Assembly (NCBI GenBank): GCA_045546315.1
Contig: JAZQCN010000117.1
Location: forward strand, 1-12,372
Direction of reading: 5' to 3'
DNA: 12,372 nt
Source of the DNA: RGIG2041 sp045546315
GTDB lineage: Bacteria; Bacillota; Clostridia; UBA1381; UMGS1253
The position numbers and the translations under genes were made by a program. Below are positions 1 to 7,117 of this stretch, piece by piece. Each line of letters starts with the position of its first letter. The stretch's first letter is position 1. Under the pieces are notes generated by a model. It did not search any database. It worked only from the letters and a program-made list of their open reading frames with translations, and had not been told where the DNA came from.

Positions 1-362
1 GCGTGAAACATTCTTTCAATGCCCAGTACATAAATCCAGTTGTGTCCCCATTTTTCACCGTCCGTGCATACAAAATCGCCTTCTAAATGCGTGTGTAGGG
101 TGTAGCGCAGCATCCCGAGCGCCTGTGAAAGCACCTGCTCTTTGGTAATGGGGACGTCTGACCAGTCTACGCTGTCTAAGGTAGCGAGAACAGCAAAGGC
201 AGAGAATGCCTTTTGATGTGTGTGTACGCCCCAGTGCCCGTGCTCGCCTGCGCCGTAGCAGATGTAGGCTTCGTTTTCGGGACATATGTAGAGATGTTTC
301 TGCGAGAAAATCACCCAGTTTTTTAAAAGTTCTGTATAGTCCTTTGTGTTAAAATCTTTCAT
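1..362 (-). CDS. Conserved hypothetical protein, possibly carbohydrate-active (N-terminal part, runs off window)
   Basis: An open frame begins at ATG 362-360 and runs 120 codons without a stop to the window edge, so only the N-terminus is seen. GGAGG lies at 374-370, with a second purine stretch nearer the ATG. The protein starts MKDFNTKDYTELLKNW. It has no signal peptide and is rich in Trp and His. Motifs include GAGEHGHWGVHTHQKAFSAF (about residues 37-56), MLRYTLHTH (84-92) and CTDGEKWGHNWIYVLGIERM (98-117). From memory, such motifs occur in conserved Firmicute proteins that resemble heparinase-type (alpha/alpha)-toroid enzymes. I cannot confirm that, so no reaction is assigned. It is divergent from the AraC regulator at 484, which probably controls it. 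Confidence 0.75.
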   Translation of the reverse strand, partial: MKDFNTKDYTELLKNWVIFSQKHLYICPENEAYICYGAGEHGHWGVHTHQKAFSAFAVLATLDSVDWSDVPITKEQVLSQALGMLRYTLHTHLEGDFVCTDGEKWGHNWIYVLGIERMFH

Positions 363-384
363 ATCCTCGCCTCCATTTAACTCT

Positions 385-413
385 ATTTTAAAGCACAATA
401 ATAACAAAAACAA
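385..413 (-). promoter_or_regulatory. Promoter of the partial minus-strand gene
   Basis: On the minus strand, TTGTTT (413-408) and TAAAAT (390-385) are separated by 17 bp. Transcription would start near 378, about 16 nt before the ATG at 362. The match is moderate and based on consensus only. Confidence 0.45.
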
Positions 414-434
414 CTTATAAATTCATATAAAAGG

Positions 435-464
435 TTTACTTTTCAAAACAAAATATGCTAAAAT
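435..464 (+). promoter_or_regulatory. Promoter of the AraC regulator (extended -10)
   Basis: TTTACT (435-440) and TAAAAT (459-464) are 18 bp apart. A TG at 456-457 gives an extended -10, TGCTAAAAT. The start point would be about 471, immediately before the ribosome binding site (472-477), leaving a leader of only about 13 nt. This argues against the upstream ATG at 463, which lies inside the -10 element. Confidence 0.5.
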
Positions 465-483
465 GAAAATTGGAGGGATACTT

Positions 484-1245
484 ATGTTTTTTGATGAATG
501 TCCAATGTTTAAGGTTACATATGTATATAAAATCAACCGAAAGGCGTCTTATGATAACAGCGGTCCGCGCTCTATCGGCGCTGTGGCATTCCGGTTGTCG
601 GGGGAAAGCGTATTTCATGTGTCAGGAAAAACATATTATGCAAGCCCGGGCAGCCTTTTATATATTCCGCAGGGTGTTGGTTTTATAAGAGAGTCTACGG
701 CGGAAGAGCTTGTGATTGTACATTTGCAAAGCAGTGAAGCGGGTAGAGCCGAGCTTGAGGTTGTTTATCCGGAGGATGCAGAATTTGCAAAGGAACAAAT
801 GCAGATGATTTGCAGAGAATGGAATGAAAAAAAGCAGGGCTATCAGCAGAGGTGCACGGCAATGCTGTATATGCTGCTTGCAAAATTGCAGACGGCGCAA
901 TCGGGGTTATCTGCATATAAATATACTTTGATTCAGCAGGGCGTAGATTACATCAATTCGAGTTTTGATGCACCGCAAATCACGGTTGGGATGCTTGCCG
1001 AAAAGTGCAACATCAGCCCAGAGTATTTCAGAAGGCTGTATAAAGAAAAATACGGTATCTCGCCGCAGGCGGCAATTGTTGAAAAGCGATTAGAAAAGGC
1101 TTGTTATTTGTTGCAGACAGGGGAATTCTCCGTAAGCGAGATTGCGGCGCAGTGCGGTTTTCGGGATGCAAAGTATTTCAGCACGCTGTTTCGCAAAAAA
1201 ATGCACACAACGCCGCAGGCGTATAAAACAAAATATAACCAATAA
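484..1245 (+). CDS. AraC-family transcriptional regulator (cupin sensor + AraC HTH)
   Basis: A 253-residue DNA-binding regulator. Residues about 30-85 form a cupin-like AraC sensor (AFRLSGESVFHVSGKTYYA, then GSLLYIPQGVGF), typical of sugar-responsive AraC proteins. Residues about 150-250 hold the two helix-turn-helix motifs of the AraC domain: ITVGMLAEKCNISPEYFRRL, and FSVSEIAAQCGF followed by KYFSTLFRKKM and TPQAY. ATG 484 is chosen over ATG 463 because GGAGGG (472-477) sits 6 nt before 484, while 463 overlaps the predicted -10. It is divergent from the gene at 362, its likely target, and convergent with the PocR/AraC gene, sharing a terminator. The effector cannot be read from the sequence. 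Confidence 0.93.
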   Translation: MFFDECPMFKVTYVYKINRKASYDNSGPRSIGAVAFRLSGESVFHVSGKTYYASPGSLLYIPQGVGFIRESTAEELVIVHLQSSEAGRAELEVVYPEDAEFAKEQMQMICREWNEKKQGYQQRCTAMLYMLLAKLQTAQSGLSAYKYTLIQQGVDYINSSFDAPQITVGMLAEKCNISPEYFRRLYKEKYGISPQAAIVEKRLEKACYLLQTGEFSVSEIAAQCGFRDAKYFSTLFRKKMHTTPQAYKTKYNQ

Positions 1246-1274
1246 AAAACGGATGAGTAAATCATCCGTTTTTT
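1244..1274. terminator. Bidirectional rho-independent terminator
   Basis: A perfect 13-bp stem (1244-1256 with 1262-1274) has a 5-nt loop, GTAAA, and A/T runs on both outer sides. It can terminate both the AraC gene ending at 1245 and the PocR/AraC gene. The stop codons of both genes lie inside the stem (TAA 1243-1245; TGA at 1264-1262), so no base between the genes is unused. Confidence 0.9.
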
Positions 1275-2083
1275 CTGTATTTAATGGGCGAAATCCCCTT
1301 TTGCTTTTTGAAAATAATGCTGAAATACGAGGCACTTGAAAAGCCGACCTGTATGGAGATTTCTTCAATGGAAAGGTCTGTCTTTTTCAAAAGCTTCGTT
1401 GATTTTTCAATGCGTTTTTGTTTGATGTAGTCGCTGACCGTACAGCCGAAATAGTCGTGAAAGGTTTTATAGAGCACACTTTTTGAAATGTTTATGCTTT
1501 TACAAATTTGATTGATGCTTAAGTTTTTTTCGATGTTGGCATCTATAAAGGCGGTTGCTTTTTCGACATTTGCCACCAGCTGCGGATTTAAAAGGTCCTT
1601 TAAAAGAATGTGGCTTGCAAGTATGGAGGCGAGATTTACGACACTGCTGATTTTTTCATCGTCAAACGACGGCAGCTTTTCGTAGTAAAGCGCCATATCC
1701 TTTTGATTCAGCTTCAGATGTGACAGCTTGTGTGAGACTTTTGAAAAGTCTGACTCCTTTTTCATTTGCCCTAAAATGATATAGGCGGCAATCTGGTCGC
1801 CGACAAGCAGCGGTACGGCAACATCAATCAGTCCGGCATGGCACAGGTGCGTTTCCGGTTTTTTGCTTTTTTTGCATTTTTCCAAAAGCGCCCGGTCGGA
1901 TTTAAGGCAGCAGTGCGCGCCGTTTTTCGTATCCATGACCGCCCTGCAATAATCGTTGTGCGTACGCTCAGGGAGCTCTGCAACGGAAAAATCTGCCTGA
2001 ATCAATGTGATATTGATGCCGGTTGCATTGTAGAAATCCTGCAGCACACTATTTAATTTTTCAACATCATAATTTAAAATCAT
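1262..2083 (-). CDS. PocR-domain AraC-family transcriptional regulator
   Basis: A 273-residue regulator. Residues about 8-165 match the PocR sensory domain: a start like YDVEKLNSVLQDFYNATGI, a Cys/His set (C46, C58, C59, C70, C81, H82), then LIDVAVPLLVGDQIAAYIIL. PocR domains are known or proposed to bind small organic molecules. Residues about 172-273 are a double HTH of AraC type (LSINQICKSINISKSVLYKT; LSIEEISIQVGF; SYFSIIFKKQKGISPIKYR). The start at 2083 is chosen because AGGTGA (2093-2088) precedes it; the longer frame to 2143 runs through the -10 and most of the promoter. It is divergent from the five-gene sugar operon at 2307, which it probably controls. Its own promoter abuts a 28-bp palindrome, which suggests autoregulation. 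Confidence 0.93.
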   Translation of the reverse strand: MILNYDVEKLNSVLQDFYNATGINITLIQADFSVAELPERTHNDYCRAVMDTKNGAHCCLKSDRALLEKCKKSKKPETHLCHAGLIDVAVPLLVGDQIAAYIILGQMKKESDFSKVSHKLSHLKLNQKDMALYYEKLPSFDDEKISSVVNLASILASHILLKDLLNPQLVANVEKATAFIDANIEKNLSINQICKSINISKSVLYKTFHDYFGCTVSDYIKQKRIEKSTKLLKKTDLSIEEISIQVGFSSASYFSIIFKKQKGISPIKYRKNG

Positions 2084-2099
2084 AAAATCACCTGCTTTT

Positions 2100-2127
2100 A
2101 TTATACCGCATCGAAAAGCTTTGTCAA
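2100..2127 (-). promoter_or_regulatory. Sigma-A promoter of the PocR/AraC gene
   Basis: The minus strand carries consensus TTGACA (2127-2122) and TATAAT (2105-2100) with a 16-bp spacer. The predicted start is near 2093, only about 10 nt from the ATG. The -35 box overlaps the end of the palindrome at 2126-2153 by two bases. Confidence 0.75.
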
Positions 2128-2153
2128 TATATTTCGAAAACACGAAATATATT
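2126..2153. promoter_or_regulatory. Palindromic operator candidate between regulator and sugar operon
   Basis: Two perfect 11-bp arms, AATATATTTCG (2126-2136) and CGAAATATATT (2143-2153), are separated by AAAACA. The site lies against the -35 of the regulator gene and about 73 bp upstream of the predicted operon start. That suits a dual role: repressing the regulator and activating the operon. Which protein binds is inferred from position, not seen. Confidence 0.6.
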
Positions 2154-2177
2154 TAAAAAAACAGGGAAGATTTTATA

Positions 2178-2206
2178 TTTTTTTGTGTATGGGTATATGT
2201 TACAAT
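2178..2206 (+). promoter_or_regulatory. Promoter of the five-gene sugar operon (extended -10, weak -35)
   Basis: TGTTACAAT (2198-2206) is an extended -10 with hexamer TACAAT. At 17 bp spacing the -35 position is TTTTTT (2178-2183), a poor match. A good -10 with a poor -35 is usual for activator-dependent promoters and fits control by the neighbouring AraC-type protein. The predicted start is near 2213. Confidence 0.55.
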
Positions 2207-2214
2207 GATTTCAA

Positions 2215-2268
2215 GCTAAGAGTATTTGCAGACAGGGCGAAAACATTTTTAGAAATGCCTTTCTTAGC
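2215..2268 (+). other. Structured 5' leader of the sugar operon
   Basis: The leader of about 94 nt can fold. GCTAAGA (2215-2221) pairs with TCTTAGC (2262-2268). Stacked directly on its 3' side, AGGGC (2234-2238) pairs with GCCTT (2257-2261), one pair being a wobble. A small ATTT/AAAT hairpin (2245-2248/2253-2256) lies inside. A 12-nt single strand remains on the 5' side. No terminator precedes the ribosome binding site, and I do not recognise a riboswitch class. It may stabilise the message or shape translation. Confidence 0.35.
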
Positions 2269-2306
2269 CAAGACCATGTAAAATATTATTTTTAGGAGGA
2301 AGAGAT

Positions 2307-4118
2307 ATGCCGGTTTATGAATCCATTAAAAATGCTGACAACAGAATCGTGATTTCTGCAGCAAACAGAGATTCCGTAACCTTTGGTTGGGACAAGGTTA
2401 TTGCTGAGCTTACTGCTTTGGCGGTAGGCGGCAAAAAGAAGATTGCTCTCGACGGTTGGTACGGAATTGATTACGCAAAGATTGCGAAAGCTTTAGCAGA
2501 AAGCTTAAAAGCAAAGGGAATCGATGCTCTTTTGATTCCTGCAAACGAGCTCTACTTAACAAGAGACGAGATTATTGCTTACAATGCACCGTTTGTTACG
2601 GAAGACCCGGGCTTCGGTAAGGTAAACAAGGTTGGCGTTATCGAAGATATTATGAACAAGGATGCCGTTGCAAATGTAAAAGCAAAGCTTGCAGGCGCAG
2701 AGGCTGCAATCATCTACGGCGAAGGTGCATCCATTAAGGAATTTGCCGATGTTTTAGATGTAAAGTGCTATATTGATAACACACACCAGAAGGTACAGTG
2801 GGATATGTGGGACGGCAAGCTTTTAACTTTCGGTGCAAAGGAGCCGACCACAGGCTACAACTGGAAGGAATACAACTATTCTGACTACTATATGTTAAAG
2901 CGCCAGAAGGACTATATGTATGAAGCAATGGACTTCTACATTGAAAACTACTTTGCAGGTGACCTCGTTTTGGTACCGAGAAAGGCATACGATGAAATTA
3001 TGTCCACACTCGTTAAGTACCCGATTCACGAGGTTAAAATCTTCAGCCCGGGTCCGTGGGGTGCATACAGATACCATGACATGGATTACGGTGTAGAGGG
3101 CCTTGCAAACAACGCATGGAATAAGATTGCAGGACCGGAGCTTCGTATTTTGATTGACTTTGGCGGCGAAAGAAGCATTTCGATGCCGATGCTCAACACA
3201 ATGCAGTACGGTAAGGAATTGGTTGGTGCGCTTATCGACGAAAAATATCCAGGTCTGTTCCCGCTGGATATCTGGCTCGATGACGGCTGGCATCCGACAC
3301 CGCAACCGGCTGAAAGAATTTCGATGCCGATGCACATTCACCCGAGCAGCAAGTATGTAGAAGATAACTTTGACGAGCCGCTCGGCAGATATGAGACATA
3401 CTACATCGCAGAAGCTTATGAAGGTGCAAACACCTGGATGGGCTTCCACGACGATGCAGATATCGAAGAGTGGGAGAGACTTTGCGAAGAATCTCAGAAC
3501 ATTAAGCCGATTGAAAACTGGAAAGACTTTATTGCAAACTGGTCGAGCAAAGAAGGCGACCTTTACCTTATTCCGCCGGGTACAATGCACGGTCACGGCG
3601 GTAACCAGATGGTACTCGAGATGGATACAAACCCGTCCATCAACGGTACAGAGTACTCCTTCTTTGAGTATGACTTTGCAAGACCGTCGTGGGATGACGA
3701 AAAGAAGACCATGACCGGCAAGCCGCTCAAGATGCACTTAGAGCACGGCAGAAACATGGAGAAGACCAGAAGAGCATCCTGGGTAAAGGATCACCTGCTC
3801 TCCACACCGTCTGTTGTGAAGTGGACAAAGGACTACTTTATTGACCGTTATAAGTCCACACCGGTTATGCCGTATCACGTTGAAAGAATTCACTTTGAAA
3901 AGACCGGTGAATATTCGACAGAAGGCAAGTTTATGCATATGTTTACACTGACTGTAGGTTCTAAGGTTACAGTTCGCTCCAAGGCAAACAGCGACCTTTA
4001 TGCAGTTTGTGACAAGTTCCAGACATTGGTTATCCCGGCAACCTTCGGTGATTATGAAATCATCAACGAAGAGGGCGGCAGAGTGACCTGCGTAATCCAG
4101 AGATGGAAGCAGGGTTAA
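2307..4118 (+). CDS. Class I mannose-6-phosphate isomerase-like cupin protein with extra N-terminal domain
   Basis: A 603-residue cytoplasmic protein. The C-terminal part (about 270-603) resembles type I phosphomannose isomerases, zinc cupins that interconvert aldose and ketose phosphates. Likely metal ligands are H343 and H345 in MHIHPSS, a Glu at 363 or 369 in YETYYIAEA, and H428 or H430 in LIPPGTMHGHGGNQMVLEMD. A final beta domain follows from about 520. Residues 1-240 are an added domain with an alternating alpha/beta pattern (KKKIALDGWYGIDYAKIAKA); it has no Walker A motif, although the arrangement recalls nucleotide/uridine-kinase-like folds. Classical PMIs are about 320-420 residues, so the substrate may be something other than mannose 6-phosphate. 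The start has a strong AGGAGGA site, and codon use looks biased toward high expression. It is first gene of the operon. Confidence 0.85.
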   Translation: MPVYESIKNADNRIVISAANRDSVTFGWDKVIAELTALAVGGKKKIALDGWYGIDYAKIAKALAESLKAKGIDALLIPANELYLTRDEIIAYNAPFVTEDPGFGKVNKVGVIEDIMNKDAVANVKAKLAGAEAAIIYGEGASIKEFADVLDVKCYIDNTHQKVQWDMWDGKLLTFGAKEPTTGYNWKEYNYSDYYMLKRQKDYMYEAMDFYIENYFAGDLVLVPRKAYDEIMSTLVKYPIHEVKIFSPGPWGAYRYHDMDYGVEGLANNAWNKIAGPELRILIDFGGERSISMPMLNTMQYGKELVGALIDEKYPGLFPLDIWLDDGWHPTPQPAERISMPMHIHPSSKYVEDNFDEPLGRYETYYIAEAYEGANTWMGFHDDADIEEWERLCEESQNIKPIENWKDFIANWSSKEGDLYLIPPGTMHGHGGNQMVLEMDTNPSINGTEYSFFEYDFARPSWDDEKKTMTGKPLKMHLEHGRNMEKTRRASWVKDHLLSTPSVVKWTKDYFIDRYKSTPVMPYHVERIHFEKTGEYSTEGKFMHMFTLTVGSKVTVRSKANSDLYAVCDKFQTLVIPATFGDYEIINEEGGRVTCVIQRWKQG

Positions 4119-4145
4119 TGCCCAAAACATAAGAATATAAAATTA

Positions 4146-4201
4146 GATAAGCCACAGCTTTAAAAACATACAGTCGATGTTTTTTCGGCTGTGGCTTTAT
4201 C
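4146..4201 (+). terminator. Long intercistronic hairpin (attenuator or partial terminator)
   Basis: GCCACAGC (4151-4158) pairs with GCTGTGGC (4188-4195). The stem extends outward by GATAA/TTATC with one bulged T, and inward by AAAAACAT (4162-4169) with ATGTTTTT (4177-4184). The tail is TTTATCATATT, a weak U tract. It lies in the only wide gap (102 nt) of the operon, so it probably limits read-through or protects the 3' end of the first message rather than ending transcription fully. Confidence 0.6.
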
Positions 4202-4220
4202 ATATTGCGGAGGTTTTTTT

Positions 4221-4937
4221 ATGAATATATTGGCAATCGGTGCACATCCGGATGATATCGAAACTTCCTGCGGCGGAACGCTTGCAAAATACGCAAAGAT
4301 GGGCCACAAGGTGTTTACGGCAACGGCAACAAATGGTAATGTCGGCTCAGCAACATTGTCTATGGATGAAATCGCAAAAATCAGAAAAGAAGAAGCAAGA
4401 AAAGCTGCGGCAGTTATCGGTGCAGAATATATCTGCTTAGACTACGATGACGAAATGTTTTTCGAAGACAGAGAAGCAAGACTTGCGTTTATTAACCTTG
4501 TAAGATACTGCAAGGCGGATATTATCCTTACACATAATCCGGAAGACTACAACCCCGACCACGAGCTAACCAGTAAAATCATAAACGATATTGCAGTTAT
4601 GATTCCGGTTGCAAAAATCCAGACGAAGGCGCAGCCTTATGATAAAATCCCGATTATCGCTTACTTTGAGCCGGTCAATGGTTTGGGCTTTGTTCCGACA
4701 GAATATGTAGACATTACCGACACAATGGAGCTCAAGATGGAAATGTGCAGAGCGCACAAAAGCCAGGTAAGTTGGATGTCGGACAACTACAAGGAAACTA
4801 TGGCAGACAAGGATTTCTTTGAAGATTATTATACGATCGCAAGATACAGAGGTATCCAGTGCGGCGTTGAGTATGCCGAGGGCTTCCGTATGGCAAACGA
4901 TGCGTTCAGAGTTGTTCCGTACAGAGTACTGCCGTAA
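4221..4937 (+). CDS. PIG-L/LmbE family N-deacetylase
   Basis: A 238-residue zinc-dependent deacetylase of the PIG-L/LmbE/BshB superfamily, which removes acetyl groups from N-acetylated sugars or sugar conjugates. The family motif GAHPDD (7-12) is followed by ETSCGGTLAKYAKMGHKV. The second motif, THNPEDYNPDHELTSKI (104-120), supplies H114. H9, D12 and H114 are the expected zinc ligands, with D11 the expected catalytic base. A late AHKSQ (178-182) is also typical. There is no signal peptide, so it acts in the cytoplasm. ATG 4221 is chosen because GGAGG (4209-4213) precedes it by 7 nt; an in-frame ATG at 4191 lies inside the hairpin. The next gene starts 1 nt after its stop. In this operon it probably deacetylates a sugar intermediate; the substrate is unknown. 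Confidence 0.9.
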   Translation: MNILAIGAHPDDIETSCGGTLAKYAKMGHKVFTATATNGNVGSATLSMDEIAKIRKEEARKAAAVIGAEYICLDYDDEMFFEDREARLAFINLVRYCKADIILTHNPEDYNPDHELTSKIINDIAVMIPVAKIQTKAQPYDKIPIIAYFEPVNGLGFVPTEYVDITDTMELKMEMCRAHKSQVSWMSDNYKETMADKDFFEDYYTIARYRGIQCGVEYAEGFRMANDAFRVVPYRVLP

Positions 4938-4938
4938 G

Positions 4939-5775
4939 ATGATGAATACGAGAATTGTAAACCATCCTGTATGGGGGCAGGCGCTTTTTGCAGATAATGG
5001 GATTGTTGAAATCGGCATTCCGCTTGCATTCGGCATCCGAATCGGACATTTGTCTTATAAAAATGAGGAAAACCTTTTTTATGAGCAGCCGAACGATTTA
5101 AATGAGCTTTGTACGCCGGAGGGCTTTCGGGTGCGCGGCGGACACAGATTGTGGCTTGCGCCCGAGTCGGAAAAGAATTATTATCCGGACAACCAACCGG
5201 TGCAGTATGAAATTTTCGGGGATACAGTCCGTCTGCTGCAGGAGGCAGACCCGTGGCTCGGCGTTCGAAAAAGCATAGAGATTACCTTTGCAGGTGACGA
5301 AGAAATACGCGTGAAGCACAGTGTAGTCAATACCGAGCTGCTAAAGCGAGAATTTGCGCTTTGGGGTGTAACCTCGGTTGCGCCGTGCGGAAAGGCGCAT
5401 ATTCCGTTAAAAAATCGCGAAGGCGGCTATGATCCGCTACACACGGTTACAATGTGGGATTATACGAGCTTAGGTGATGAACGGGCGCAGTATACGCGTG
5501 AAGCGATTACGCTTTCGCACAAGCCGTTTGTACAAAAGTATAAAATCGGCGTAGGACACCCCGACGGTCCGGTTACCTATGAAAACAAAGGCGTTATTTT
5601 CGAAAAATCGTATGAAGTTCATACATCCGAAGCTTATCCCGATGGTGGCGTTTCTTTTGAAATCTTTATGTGCCGGCATATGGTGGAGTTAGAATGTCTT
5701 TCACCGCTTTTGACGGTCGGCGCAGGGGAAACGGCAGAATTTTGTGAAACTTGGCGATTAAAAAAACAAGGTTAG
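4939..5775 (+). CDS. Galactose mutarotase-fold protein, DUF4380-like
   Basis: A 278-residue, mostly beta protein. VRGGHRLWLAPE (65-76) and the late EIFMCRHMVELECLSP (241-256) recall DUF4380-type relatives of aldose 1-epimerase, which have a beta-sandwich that binds carbohydrate. No signal peptide is present. It may epimerise or bind the operon's sugar; catalytic His/Glu residues cannot be assigned with confidence. The reading frame continues upstream to 4819 inside the deacetylase gene, but the natural start is ATG 4939 or 4942, right after that gene's stop (4935-4937). No good Shine-Dalgarno site precedes it, so translation is probably coupled to the deacetylase and the two proteins may be made in fixed ratio. 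Confidence 0.75.
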   Translation: MMNTRIVNHPVWGQALFADNGIVEIGIPLAFGIRIGHLSYKNEENLFYEQPNDLNELCTPEGFRVRGGHRLWLAPESEKNYYPDNQPVQYEIFGDTVRLLQEADPWLGVRKSIEITFAGDEEIRVKHSVVNTELLKREFALWGVTSVAPCGKAHIPLKNREGGYDPLHTVTMWDYTSLGDERAQYTREAITLSHKPFVQKYKIGVGHPDGPVTYENKGVIFEKSYEVHTSEAYPDGGVSFEIFMCRHMVELECLSPLLTVGAGETAEFCETWRLKKQG

Positions 5776-5785
5776 GAGTAAAGCT

Positions 5786-7090
5786 ATGAAGTTAAGTATT
5801 GCAACCGTAGGTTTGGCGCATCCTTTTGAAGTTGGTTATGACGATGCGGAAAACCTTTTAAACCAAACGGCAAAAACATTAGAGGAAGCAGGCGTAATTT
5901 GTGAAAATGTCGGCGTAATTATGCACGATTTGGACACAGTAAAGCAAGCGGCAGAGGTTTTAAAAACCAAGGATGTCGACCTTTTGATGATTTGTATCGC
6001 AACCTGGAGCGAGGACCATCACCTCTTAGATTTGCTTTCGTATATCGACAAGCCGGTTATCCTTCGTGCATATCCTGCGAGAGAAACCGGCTCGCTTTGC
6101 TGTGCGCATCAGATTGGCGCAGTATTTACCGATATCGGCAAAACCTATGAGTTTGTCTACGGCGATGCAGACAGCCGTGAAAGCGCAGAGGAAACAAAGA
6201 AAATTGCGACGGCGTATTCTTTAAAAACCGTTATGAGCAGAACGAGAGTTGGCGCAATCGGCGGCAGAGTAAAGGGTATGACCGAGATTGCTTACGATGA
6301 ATTTGCTATTAAGCAAAAGCTCGGCGCAAGAGTTGTAAATATTGACGAAAAAGAAATGACGGAAAAGGTAAATGCTATGTCGGATGCCGAGGCTGAAAAG
6401 CTTTTAGAAGAAAAGAAGGCTATTCTAGCACCGTGCAAAATTTCATCTTCGAAGGCATCTATGCTGGAGTCTATCAAGTACTACAGCGCAATGAAGGCAC
6501 TTGCAGAGGAATACGATTTAGAGGCACTGTCTGTTAAGTGCTACACGACCTATATGGGTAAAATCTGCTTAGGCTATTCGCTGCTTTCGGAGGAGGGCAT
6601 CGTTGGCTCGTGCGAAGGTGATGTAACGAATGCGCTGACAATGAAGCTGATGTACGAGCTTTCGGGCAAGCCGATTAACAACACAGACCTTTTGTATCTT
6701 GACGAAAGCGAAAACAGTATTCTCTTTGCACACTGCGGCTCTTCCGGCTTTTCCATTGCCGAGGGTGAGATTGATTTGTGTCCTGTTCGTCTTGCAGAGA
6801 CCGGCGTTTGCACCAAGTTTTTAGTAAAGCCGGGCAAGGTAACTGCGGTAAATATCTGCGGTCACGGCGATACCTTCAGACTTTCGGCTATGGTGGGCGA
6901 TGCCATTCCGTGCGGTATGGAATTTCCGGGCAATCCGGTGAAAATCAAGTTTGAAAAATCCATTTTTGACATCAACAAAGAGATTATGGCAAACGGTATC
7001 GGACACCACTGGATGGTTGCCTATGGCGACTATATGGAGGAGCTTAAGTACTTCTGCAAGATTAACAATATCCTAATGTATGAAATCTAA
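5786..7090 (+). CDS. L-fucose/L-arabinose isomerase family protein
   Basis: A 434-residue homologue of the FucI/AraA superfamily, whose members interconvert aldoses and ketoses using Mn2+. The N-terminus (VGLAHPFEVGYDD, 8-20) and the segment LLMICIATWSEDHHLLDLL (66-84) give the Rossmann-like domain. The later region has CYTTYMGKICLGYSLLSEEG (252-271), SCEGDVTNALTM (275-286; probable metal-ligand region) and a terminal GIGHHWMVAYGD (404-415). Canonical FucI is about 590 and AraA about 500 residues, so this is a shorter, divergent branch whose reaction may differ. AGGAG (5774-5778) overlaps the stop of the preceding gene and sits 7 nt before the ATG, which supports a tight operon. It could act on a pentose, deoxyhexose or modified sugar. 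Confidence 0.85.
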   Translation: MKLSIATVGLAHPFEVGYDDAENLLNQTAKTLEEAGVICENVGVIMHDLDTVKQAAEVLKTKDVDLLMICIATWSEDHHLLDLLSYIDKPVILRAYPARETGSLCCAHQIGAVFTDIGKTYEFVYGDADSRESAEETKKIATAYSLKTVMSRTRVGAIGGRVKGMTEIAYDEFAIKQKLGARVVNIDEKEMTEKVNAMSDAEAEKLLEEKKAILAPCKISSSKASMLESIKYYSAMKALAEEYDLEALSVKCYTTYMGKICLGYSLLSEEGIVGSCEGDVTNALTMKLMYELSGKPINNTDLLYLDESENSILFAHCGSSGFSIAEGEIDLCPVRLAETGVCTKFLVKPGKVTAVNICGHGDTFRLSAMVGDAIPCGMEFPGNPVKIKFEKSIFDINKEIMANGIGHHWMVAYGDYMEELKYFCKINNILMYEI

Positions 7091-7117
7091 AGCCAATAGG
7101 CTCAGGGAGGTAGGAAA

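Noticed and set aside
463..483. Longer N-terminus for the first AraC gene starting at ATG 463
   Set aside because: The codon overlaps the predicted -10 hexamer and has no upstream ribosome site, whereas ATG 484 has GGAGGG at the right distance.
2230..2246. Possible catabolite-responsive element (cre) in the sugar-operon leader
   Set aside because: CGAAAACAT fits the right half of the cre consensus, but the left half fails at most fixed positions, so it is not supported.
2895..3737. Minus-strand reading frame of 280 codons inside the PMI-like gene
   Set aside because: It is a shadow: it has no family motifs, odd composition rich in Cys, Val and His, and lies fully within a well-supported gene on the other strand.
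4819..4938. Longer N-terminus for the mutarotase-fold protein
   Set aside because: The extra 40 codons overlap the end of the deacetylase gene in another frame, and their translation does not resemble the rest of the family.
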